DNA from: DATKCJ01 sp035513275
Lineage (GTDB): Bacteria; Verrucomicrobiota; Verrucomicrobiia; Opitutales; Opitutaceae
Reading direction: 5' to 3'
Assembly (NCBI GenBank): GCA_035513275.1
Contig: DATKCJ010000357.1
Span: 1 to 10,709 of the forward strand
Length of the DNA stretch: 10,709 nt
A program made the position numbers and the translations under genes. Each line of letters begins with the position of its first letter. Position 1 is the first letter of the stretch. A model generated the notes under the pieces. It searched no databases, was not told the origin of the DNA, and saw nothing but the letters and a program-made list of their open reading frames with translations. Positions 1 to 5,544 of the stretch are shown one piece after another.

Positions 1-1014
1 ATACTCCCCGAGCGCCGGGTATCCGGCGTTGAACGCCTTGTCGACCGTCGCGACGGCCTCCTCCCACTGCACGGGCGGCACCGGATCGAGTGGCCGCGGC
101 GCGTCGAGATCCTGAAACTGGAGCTTCTCCTTCCCCATGAGCTTCGCGCCGAGCTTCAGCACGCGGCGCGGGAGGGCGCGGTTTGCGGTGATCGCGCGGA
201 ACATCGCATCGATCGTCGCGGACGACACCGCTGCATCGAAATAGGGCTGGTCGAGGAAGCTCTTGATGCCGCGGCGGCCGTAAAGCGTGTGGCGCGTGCC
301 TGCGATCGCGTTGATGGCTTGCGCGAGCGTGTCAGAGGCTGCGTCCCAAACGAGGTTGCCTTTTTTGAATGCCGCCTCGCGCACCTTCGGGTCGGGATTC
401 GTCACCAGCGCGCGCCGCTGCGCCATGGGCACGGTTTCCTTGCGACCGTCGGGCCATTCCATTTCGAAACTCATCTTGCCGGTGACGGTGTCGTAGAGAC
501 GCCCCCACGCACTGATGCCGTCGACACCGAGATCGGCGGCGAGCGTCTCCTCGGGTTTGGACATCCGGCGCTTCGCGGCCTCGCGCATCCGGCCGAGGTA
601 GAACTCCGCATTCTTGAGGGAAGGTTGCGCGATGAATGCCGCCCAGTCCGCGTCGCTCACGCCTTGAAAAGCGCGGAGCAACTCGACGCCCAGTTTCTCG
701 AGTCCAGCACCGGCCGTGGCGTGCTGGGCTTCTTCGCGCTGGTAGGCCTCGCTCGTCGTGTCGGCCGCGCCGAGATTCCCGAGGTAGGAAGCCATGTGGT
801 AATAGCGCGCGGCGAGGTCTTCGTAGGCGTTGAAGTGCGTGGCCCACGCGGCCTGTGTCGCGGGCGAGAGCACGGCCAGCGCAGCCGCCTCAGTGGTGTG
901 CCGTTCGATGTCGGCCTTCAAGGCGGCCCTGAATTCACGATACTCAGTTCCGTCGAAGGTTGGGAAATAGCTCGTGAGGTCCCAAACGCGGGGGTTCGTC
1001 GTCATCGTTGTCAT
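1..1014 (-). CDS. M3-family oligoendopeptidase (PepF-like), C-terminus beyond left edge
   Basis: An open frame runs from an ATG at 1014 to the first base of the window, giving the first 338 codons of a protein that normally has about 600. The segment at residues 200-260, with NPDPKVREAAFKKGNLVWD and the following INAIAGTRHTLYGRRG and FLDQP, matches the pepF/M3 family of cytoplasmic zinc oligopeptidases, which degrade short peptides. The zinc-binding HEXXH motif lies in the missing C-terminal half, so catalytic competence cannot be judged here. An alternative in-frame ATG is at 1005 (the protein starts MTTMTTNPRV); neither has a clear Shine-Dalgarno sequence. The upstream gap of 216 bp carries a REP-like pair, so it is probably transcribed separately from the reductase gene. 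The family call rests on remembered family sequence. M3 family is fairly sure; the exact subclass is not. Confidence 0.85.
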   Translation of the reverse strand, partial: MTTMTTNPRVWDLTSYFPTFDGTEYREFRAALKADIERHTTEAAALAVLSPATQAAWATHFNAYEDLAARYYHMASYLGNLGAADTTSEAYQREEAQHATAGAGLEKLGVELLRAFQGVSDADWAAFIAQPSLKNAEFYLGRMREAAKRRMSKPEETLAADLGVDGISAWGRLYDTVTGKMSFEMEWPDGRKETVPMAQRRALVTNPDPKVREAAFKKGNLVWDAASDTLAQAINAIAGTRHTLYGRRGIKSFLDQPYFDAAVSSATIDAMFRAITANRALPRRVLKLGAKLMGKEKLQFQDLDAPRPLDPVPPVQWEEAVATVDKAFNAGYPALGEY

Positions 1015-1044
1015 CCGGCAATCCGACTCGCGCGAGCGCCGCGA

Positions 1045-1062
1045 CGCAAATGGCTTTTTGCG
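1045..1062. other. Small hairpin upstream of the oligoendopeptidase gene
   Basis: CGCAAA (1045-1050) and TTTGCG (1057-1062) form a perfect 6-bp stem with a 6-nt loop, about 31 bp upstream of the pepF-like start. A 10-bp palindrome CTCGCGCGAG lies at 1027-1036, between this hairpin and the gene. They could affect expression of the gene, but no promoter or operator can be assigned. Confidence 0.3.
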
Positions 1063-1123
1063 ATGGCGCGCGCCGCGGGATGGGCGGCGCTCAAGAGGGA
1101 CGGGCGGTGGGTGATGCCGAAGT

Positions 1124-1222
1124 GCACTTCCGGGTAGCCCTGCGCGTGAGCGCAGGGACCGCATCGTGACCCGCGCGTGCACTGATCCCTGTCCTCACGG
1201 ACAGGGCCACAATCGGAAGTGC
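1124..1222. repeat. REP-like inverted hairpin pair (BIME-like element)
   Basis: Outer 9-bp arms GCACTTCCG (1124-1132) and CGGAAGTGC (1214-1222) are perfect inverted repeats. Inside are two perfect 8-bp stem-loops. On the plus strand, GTAG (1134-1137) is followed directly by CCCTGCGC, loop GTGA, GCGCAGGG (1138-1157). On the minus strand, GTGG is followed by CCCTGTCC, loop GTGA, GGACAGGG (1206 down to 1187). The two halves are inverted copies of one unit: same outer flank, same CCCTG stem base and same loop, while the inner three stem pairs differ in a compensatory manner (CGC/GCG versus TCC/GGA). A GTAG foot plus hairpin is the known architecture of REP sequences recognised by RAYT transposases. 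No such transposase is in the window. Confidence 0.75.
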
Positions 1223-1230
1223 TCTCGGGG

Positions 1231-1788
1231 TCACTCCTTCTTCGCCGCCGACAACCGCACGAGCGCCGCGGCGAGTTCCTCGACGCGCTTTGCGATCGCG
1301 GGCACGGGTTTGCCATCCGCGCCGAAGTCGCGCGAGGTCGCGTAAACAAATCGCGGCACGATCACGCAGCGGAAGTCGAGCATCAGGCTGTTCGCAAACG
1401 CCATGACCGACATGTAGCTCGCCTGTCCGCCCGCGGCACAAAGGAAACCCACAGTCTGGTCTTCCCACGACGATCCGGTGAGCTCGACGAGGTTCTTCAA
1501 CGCGGCGTTCACGTCGTAGTTATAGATCGGCGCAGCGATGAGGATGCCCTCGGCTCCCATGATGCGCGCGTTGAGTCCGTCGACCGCGGGATGCGTATAC
1601 GCGCTGGCGCCGTCGCAGATCGGAAGTCCCGCAAGCTCGGGATTGCGCAGGTCGAGGAACTCGGCATTGCGGCCGGTGCCGCGCACCGCCTCCTCGGCGG
1701 CTAGCGCGAGCGTGCGGCTGTTGCTCTCGGGATTGAGGCTGGCGCTGATGACTAGAAACGGCACGGCGCGACATGCCATCGGCGGCAT
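1231..1788 (-). CDS. NAD(P)H-dependent FMN reductase / flavodoxin-fold oxidoreductase
   Basis: This 185-residue protein fits the NADPH-dependent FMN reductase family in size and layout. An early beta strand leads into the phosphate-binding stretch ISASLNPESNSR (residues 14-25), and the second signature PIYNYDVNAALKNLVE (from residue 87) is the loop that cradles the isoalloxazine ring. GFLCAAGGQASY follows at about residue 115. Such enzymes use NAD(P)H to reduce FMN or small quinone-like acceptors in the cytosol; the true substrate cannot be read from sequence. The start is uncertain between ATG at 1788 and ATG at 1779 (residue 4), neither with a good ribosome binding site. The gene stands alone, between REP-like elements on both sides. 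Confidence 0.85.
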   Translation of the reverse strand: MPPMACRAVPFLVISASLNPESNSRTLALAAEEAVRGTGRNAEFLDLRNPELAGLPICDGASAYTHPAVDGLNARIMGAEGILIAAPIYNYDVNAALKNLVELTGSSWEDQTVGFLCAAGGQASYMSVMAFANSLMLDFRCVIVPRFVYATSRDFGADGKPVPAIAKRVEELAAALVRLSAAKKE

Positions 1789-1821
1789 CGCGCCGTGTCA
1801 ATCGGGGGAGTCGGCTCTTCC

Positions 1822-1903
1822 GGGGTAGCCCGCGATCTCCGAGCGCGGGTCTGCATTAGCACAAATAGCCGGAACCCGTCCTCGGAGAGGCCGGGCTACC
1901 CGC
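1822..1903. repeat. Second REP-like inverted pair, GTAG-footed
   Basis: Plus-strand GTAG at 1825-1828 is followed by an imperfect hairpin at 1829-1849 (CCCGCG pairs with CGCGGG, then a mismatch and a short inner stem). Minus-strand GTAG (complement of 1896-1899) is followed by a hairpin at 1895-1875 (CCCG pairs with CGGG, one mismatch, CCTC pairs with GAGG). The two arms are about 29-bp imperfect inverted copies sharing GGGTAGCCCG and TCTCCGAG. The pair lies just upstream of the FMN reductase start. The GGGTAGCCC foot is shared with the element at 1124-1222, suggesting one family with variable stems. Confidence 0.65.
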
Positions 1904-1964
1904 AAGCGGAATTCCGAGAAAGATGGCGTTCAGATAGCCAGAAGAGTCGCGCCACGCAGTCGGA

Positions 1965-1989
1965 GTTGCGCGACAAGCGCGCAACCTAC
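1965..1989 (-). repeat. GTAG-footed REP-like hairpin just after the exosortase gene
   Basis: On the minus strand GTAG (1989-1986) leads straight into GTTGCGCG, loop CTTGT, CGCGCAAC, a perfect 8-bp stem with a 5-nt loop. It begins about 10 nt after the exosortase TAG stop (2002-2000). It may stabilise or end the queC-queE-exosortase transcript, but there is no T-tract, so it is not a classical intrinsic terminator. Confidence 0.6.
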
Positions 1990-1999
1990 AGCACACGGG

Positions 2000-2887
2000 C
2001 TATGGATTGAGCGTGATGGTCTTCCGCGCCCGGCCCGTGAGCAGCCACACGATGCCGAGGCCGGAGTAGAGCGCGACGATTCCCGCGATCTCGTGCAGCG
2101 CGGTGTAGTGATTCGGAAAACTCGGCGCGAGCACGACGATCGCGAAGATCCGAAGCAGGTTGAACACAAATGCCACGACCACGCACGCAGGCAGAAACAC
2201 GAGGTGCTTCCACCACGGCGCGCGGCGGTAGAGCAGGAGAAGCAACCCAAGCAGCAGCGCCGAGCTCATGATCCCGAATCCGTTGCACTCGGGCGCGACC
2301 GTGAACGTCCGCCCTGCGACGCGAAGCAGCAGGTCTCCGTCGGCTCCGCCGACGAGCATCAGGCTCGTCTTGAACCCAAGGGCGACGAGCAGCCGGCCCG
2401 CTTCGAAGCCCGCCGCGCGACGCAGCGGCCAGTCGAGCACGGGGAGCGCGAGCACGAGCAATAGGAATAGACCGAACACCGCGAGCAGCGGCGCGGCGCG
2501 GCGAAACGCAACAGGCCCGAGCGCGAAGTGCAGCGCACCCGCGATCGCAGCGACCATCCCCGCAAGCACGAGCAGCGGCGCGTGCAGCAAGACCGCGCCC
2601 ACCGCGAGCACGTAGCTTGCGATGAGCCACACGAGCGCGGCGTTGCCGAGCCGCAGATGCAGCGCGAGCCGCGCACGATTTTCCCAAGCCATCCACACGC
2701 CCGCCAGAACGAGCACGAAGAACGACTGCTTCAACTGCTCCTGCGCAAACGTCTGTGTGGCGATCCACCTCGCCGCAGGCCAGAACATCGCGACCGTGAA
2801 CGCGAGCAACAGGACCGCGGTGAACAGGTCCTTCGTGCGTGGGGCCGGCGGCGCAGGCGTTTGGTTTTCGGTGTTGCTCAATTTCAA
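2000..2887 (-). CDS. Exosortase/archaeosortase family integral membrane protein
   Basis: This 295-residue protein is highly hydrophobic, with about eight likely membrane segments between residues 20 and 285, typical of exosortases. The three family catalytic positions are present in order: Cys201 in PECNGFG, Arg246 in FNLLRI and His265 in LHEIAG. Exosortases are inner-membrane transpeptidases that cleave short C-terminal sorting tags (PEP-CTERM and relatives) from exported proteins, often linked to exopolysaccharide. No tagged substrate and no fused EpsI-type domain is seen here. There is no ATG near the N-terminus; the best start is TTG at 2887 (another TTG at 2881, first ATG only at residue 34). 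It lies 24 bp after queE, in the same frame as it, and probably shares its transcript. Asn instead of Ser after the Cys-containing motif argues against the commonest CSG-type signature. Subtype not assigned. Confidence 0.87.
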   Translation of the reverse strand: MKLSNTENQTPAPPAPRTKDLFTAVLLLAFTVAMFWPAARWIATQTFAQEQLKQSFFVLVLAGVWMAWENRARLALHLRLGNAALVWLIASYVLAVGAVLLHAPLLVLAGMVAAIAGALHFALGPVAFRRAAPLLAVFGLFLLLVLALPVLDWPLRRAAGFEAGRLLVALGFKTSLMLVGGADGDLLLRVAGRTFTVAPECNGFGIMSSALLLGLLLLLYRRAPWWKHLVFLPACVVVAFVFNLLRIFAIVVLAPSFPNHYTALHEIAGIVALYSGLGIVWLLTGRARKTITLNP

Positions 2888-2911
2888 TCCGGGCAGACCC
2901 CGCGGGGGCGT

Positions 2912-3604
2912 TCACGTTCCGCGGCGATTGCCGAATAGCTCGATGTGAAGCCGGGGGCAGAAGCGATAACCGCAGTCCTTGCACACGTCGGCAAGCCAGG
3001 ATCCCCGCTCGCGCAACTGCGCCGCGTCAACGCCCTCGGGCATGAGAAGCACTTTCGACAACGGCGGCCGCACGGGCAACTCGCTGAGCATCGTCTCTAT
3101 CTCCTCGAGGTCGTCGCGCGTGGCGACGACGAACTTCAACTGGTAGTCGTGCATCGCCATCCATGCCGCGACAATCGCCGGCTGCCAGCGCAGCGCCTCG
3201 TGCCGCTCGCGCCAGCCTTCGTCGAGCCGGTCGCCGGGCGACGAGTTGCGCATCTTCGGGCTGAGCGAGGCGAGGTCGCATGCGACGTCCTGCGGAGCGA
3301 TGGTTGCGGCCGTCTCGATTGTGACGTGCATGCCCGAGTCGCGCAGGGCGGCCGCGAGCGGACGGATCCCGGGCGCAATCATCGGCTCGCCGCCGGTGAG
3401 CACCACGTGCCGCGCTCGAAAAGAAGTCACGCGAGCGACGATCTCGTCGACCGACATCGAGTCGCCCTCGGGATTCCACGAGGCGTAGGGAGTATCGCAC
3501 CAGGTGCAGCGCAGGTTGCAGCCGCTCGTGCGCACGAAGACGGACGGCACGCCGGTGAGTTCGCCCTCGCCTTGGATTGAGTGAAAGATTTCGGAGATGA
3601 GCAT
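2912..3604 (-). CDS. queE: 7-carboxy-7-deazaguanine synthase
   Basis: This radical SAM enzyme converts 6-carboxy-5,6,7,8-tetrahydropterin to 7-carboxy-7-deazaguanine in the queuosine/preQ0 pathway. The 230-residue product starts MLISEIFHSIQGEG, the family N-terminal signature. The [4Fe-4S] cysteines follow as CNLRCTWC (Cys29, Cys33, Cys36), then GGEP at 71-74 for SAM binding. The spacing C-x3-C-x2-C is the standard radical SAM one. A longer frame up to 3697 exists, but its extra 31 residues come from the intergenic repeat at 3631-3660, so ATG at 3604 is chosen. It lies downstream of queC and upstream of the exosortase. queD and queF are not in the window, so the rest of the pathway is encoded elsewhere or salvaged. 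Confidence 0.95.
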   Translation of the reverse strand: MLISEIFHSIQGEGELTGVPSVFVRTSGCNLRCTWCDTPYASWNPEGDSMSVDEIVARVTSFRARHVVLTGGEPMIAPGIRPLAAALRDSGMHVTIETAATIAPQDVACDLASLSPKMRNSSPGDRLDEGWRERHEALRWQPAIVAAWMAMHDYQLKFVVATRDDLEEIETMLSELPVRPPLSKVLLMPEGVDAAQLRERGSWLADVCKDCGYRFCPRLHIELFGNRRGT

Positions 3605-3630
3605 CGGGAAGAACGGAAAAGTCAGTTCAA

Positions 3631-3761
3631 CCACGAATGGACACGAATCGACACGAATCAGCGAACTGCGGACAGACGCTTTCCGCACTCTTACCAAACA
3701 CTGACATTCGCCGGACCCTGCGGGATTTCGGATTCCGCTCTGAATTTTCGTTCATTCGTGG
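3631..3761. repeat. CCACGAATG-ended intergenic repeat between queC and queE
   Basis: The left part is a short tandem run of an ACGAAT core (CCACGAATGG, ACACGAATCG, ACACGAATCA at 3631-3660). The right end (about 3745-3761) is the inverted form, ending in CATTCGTGG. CCACGAATG at 3631-3639 and CATTCGTGG at 3753-3761 are perfect 9-bp terminal inverted repeats. Plus-strand translation gives the NHEWTRIDTN peptide that I recall as a recurring spurious ORF in Verrucomicrobia and Planctomycetes genomes. The element fills most of the 173-bp gap inside the presumed queC-queE operon. No coding function is supported. Confidence 0.7.
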
Positions 3762-3777
3762 TGTCCGCCCGCACCGA

Positions 3778-4470
3778 TCAGACCGTTTGCGCGGGCCGCG
3801 GCGGCAGCGGGCCGTTGTCGGCGTATTCCGTCGGGTCGCGAAGGCCCGCGTCGATGAACGCCTCGCGTCTCTCGACGCAGGTGCCGCACTTGCCGCAATG
3901 GATCGCGCCGCCGGCGTAGCACGACCATGTGCGCGCGAAGTCGACACCGAGCCGCGCGCCCTCGGCGGCGATCGCGGCCTTGTTCATTGCGATGAAGGGG
4001 CGCAGCAACTCGATGCCCGCGTAGGTCCCATGGCGTAGCGCCGCCGCCATCGCCGCCATGAACGGCTCGCGGCAGTCCGGATAGATCGCGTGGTCGCCCG
4101 AGTGCGCGGCGATCACGAGCCCGGCTGCGCCGATGCTTTCGGCGAGTCCGCCGGCCGCGGCGAGCATGATGCCGTTGCGGAAAGGGACGACGGTCTGCCG
4201 CATCGTTTCATCCTCGTAATGTCCCTCGGGCACGGGCGGTGCGCCCTTCAGCAGGTTCGACGCGAAGTGCCTGCCGATGAAATCCAGCGGGATGATTGTG
4301 TGAGGCGCGCCGATTGCGGCGGCATGCTCCGCGGCAAAGGGCAGCTCGCGCGCGTTGTGCTTCGCGCCGTAGTCGAAGCTCACGACGCCGGCGACCTCGT
4401 GCGCGCGCGCCGCCCAGTGGAGAGCTGTCACCGAGTCCATTCCGCCGCTGCAAAGCACGAGCACCTTCAT
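3778..4470 (-). CDS. queC: 7-cyano-7-deazaguanine synthase (preQ0 synthase)
   Basis: QueC converts 7-carboxy-7-deazaguanine to preQ0 with ATP and ammonia, the step directly after QueE. The 230-residue protein has the N-terminal PP-loop SGGMDS (residues 8-13), VSFDYGAKH at 30-38, YPDCR at 130-134 and the zinc site Cys184, Cys192, Cys195, Cys198 (C-x7-C-x2-C-x2-C) near the C-terminus. All are diagnostic of the family and none is missing. ATG at 4470 is chosen because the protein then begins MKVLVLCSGG; the longer frame to 4545 reads through intergenic hairpins. It is the first gene of the leftward queC-queE-exosortase group and is divergent from the HDAC-like gene with a 201-bp shared upstream region. 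Confidence 0.96.
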   Translation of the reverse strand: MKVLVLCSGGMDSVTALHWAARAHEVAGVVSFDYGAKHNARELPFAAEHAAAIGAPHTIIPLDFIGRHFASNLLKGAPPVPEGHYEDETMRQTVVPFRNGIMLAAAGGLAESIGAAGLVIAAHSGDHAIYPDCREPFMAAMAAALRHGTYAGIELLRPFIAMNKAAIAAEGARLGVDFARTWSCYAGGAIHCGKCGTCVERREAFIDAGLRDPTEYADNGPLPPRPAQTV

Positions 4471-4481
4471 TCCCGCGGAAC

Positions 4482-4501
4482 GTAGCCGGGTGTTACACCC
4501 G
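4482..4501 (+). repeat. GTAG-footed REP-like hairpin in the queC/HDAC divergent region
   Basis: GTAG at 4482-4485, one C, then CGGGTG, loop TTA, CACCCG: a 6-bp stem with a 3-nt loop at 4487-4501 (TGT-T-ACA in the centre is also self-complementary). It lies 12 bp upstream of the queC start, so it would be in the queC 5' leader or promoter. It is the shortest of the GTAG hairpins here and could be coincidental. Confidence 0.45.
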
Positions 4502-4515
4502 TGCGACAGGAAATT

Positions 4516-4548
4516 CTGGTGGAGCTCCAAAGGAGCCGCGCGCACCAG
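4516..4548. other. Nested inverted repeat in the divergent promoter region
   Basis: Outer arms CTGGTG (4516-4521) and CACCAG (4543-4548) enclose a perfect small hairpin GCTCC-AAA-GGAGC (4524-4536). It lies between queC and the HDAC-like gene. It could be an operator or a transcript structure; no known regulator site is recognised. Confidence 0.3.
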
Positions 4549-4563
4549 TCAGCTCCGGGATTC

Positions 4564-4587
4564 GGAGTTCCGCGTTTACGCGGTCCG
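4564..4587 (+). repeat. Dispersed hairpin repeat, copy 1 (upstream of HDAC-like gene)
   Basis: GGAGTTC leads into CCGCG-TTTA-CGCGG (4570-4583) and GGTCCG. The same 24-base unit recurs at 9045-9068 upstream of pdxH with 21 of 24 identities. Its core TTCCGCGTTTAC (4568-4579) is also repeated exactly at 4624-4635, 56 bp further on. Its function is unknown. Confidence 0.6.
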
Positions 4588-4671
4588 AGGGCGCGGAGAG
4601 TGGCCCGCCCGCCCGCGCACATTTTCCGCGTTTACTTCGACCAGGGCGGCCGGAATCGTGATCCTTTCCCA

Positions 4672-5526
4672 ATGATCATCGTTCACGATCCAGCGTGCGC
4701 CGCCTACGGCTCCTTCATGAGGCCGGAGCAACCCGAGCGGATCCTCCGGACGGCGCCGTTGCTGCGCGAGCGACATCCGGACTGGGCTTGGGAGATGCCC
4801 GCTGCCGCGAGCCGCGAACAAGTCCTGCGTGCGCACGACGCGGTGTTGCTCGATCGGCTGTCGCAGCCGGGGGATTTCGACGACGACACACCCTGGTTCG
4901 AGGAAATCGACGCTCACGCCGCTCGGGCAGCGGGCGCTGCAGTAGGAGCGATGCGAAACGCGCTGGCTGGTCGGCCGTCCTTCTCGCTCATGCGCCCGCC
5001 GGGCCACCACGCCACACGCACCGACGCGATGGGTTTTTGCTACATCAACAGCGTCGCCGTCGCCGCGCTCGAGGCCCGTGCGGCCGGGGTGGGGAGGATC
5101 GCCGTTTGGGACATCGACGGCCACCACGGCAACGGCACCGAGGACATCTTGCGCGACCGCGAAGGGTTTCTCTACGTCTCCATCCACCAATACCCCGGCT
5201 ACCCCGGCACCGGGACGGTCTCGACCGGCAACGCCCGCAACTTCCCCGTGCTGCCGCGCATCCCGCGGGACGAATTGATGGATGTGTTTCGCCGATCGTG
5301 GGATGCAGTCGTGGCGTTCCACCCCGAACTGTTGCTGGTCTCGGCGGGGTTTGACGCCTACGCGCACGACCCGCTCCTGCACCTGACCCTCGAGGAGCCG
5401 GACTTTGCAGCACTTGGACGCCTGGTGCGCGAATCCGGACTTCCCTCCGCGGGCCTCCTTGAAGGAGGATACAGCCGCGAGCTGCCTTCGCTGGTCGACG
5501 CGTTCCTCAACGCGTGGAGCCACTGA
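4672..5526 (+). CDS. HDAC-superfamily deacetylase (AcuC / histone deacetylase-like)
   Basis: The 284-residue protein carries the whole HDAC signature in order: RPPGHHA (catalytic His112-His113), GFCYIN (121-126), WDIDGHHGNGT with zinc ligands Asp149 and His151, SAGFDA with the third ligand Asp228, and LEGGYS with transition-state Tyr267. It is therefore expected to be an active zinc amidohydrolase that removes acetyl groups from lysine or small amines. Bacterial members include acetoin-utilisation AcuC and acetylpolyamine amidohydrolases, and the substrate cannot be told here. ATG at 4672 gives the typical MIIVHDPAC start; the longer frame from 4501 is only intergenic sequence. The RNase D gene follows 18 bp after the stop, so the two are probably cotranscribed. 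Confidence 0.92.
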   Translation: MIIVHDPACAAYGSFMRPEQPERILRTAPLLRERHPDWAWEMPAAASREQVLRAHDAVLLDRLSQPGDFDDDTPWFEEIDAHAARAAGAAVGAMRNALAGRPSFSLMRPPGHHATRTDAMGFCYINSVAVAALEARAAGVGRIAVWDIDGHHGNGTEDILRDREGFLYVSIHQYPGYPGTGTVSTGNARNFPVLPRIPRDELMDVFRRSWDAVVAFHPELLLVSAGFDAYAHDPLLHLTLEEPDFAALGRLVRESGLPSAGLLEGGYSRELPSLVDAFLNAWSH

Positions 5527-5544
5527 CGGGCCGCCGCCATTCCA

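Noticed and set aside
289..1137. A 282-codon plus-strand open frame at the left end
   Set aside because: It is antisense to the M3 oligoendopeptidase, whose translation has continuous family similarity over 338 residues.
1965..1989. Intrinsic (Rho-independent) terminators at this and the 6699-6722 hairpin
   Set aside because: Both stems are strong, but neither is followed by a T-tract, so they are reported as repeats with only possible roles at transcript ends.
2888..2914. TGA of queE as a selenocysteine codon
   Set aside because: QueE is complete and of normal length at this stop, no Sec-containing family is involved, and no convincing SECIS-like structure is visible; ordinary stop or low-level readthrough is simpler.
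3631..3660. CRISPR-like short repeats (ACGAAT run)
   Set aside because: Units are about 10 bp and directly adjacent without unique spacers; this is a known style of dispersed intergenic repeat, not a CRISPR array.
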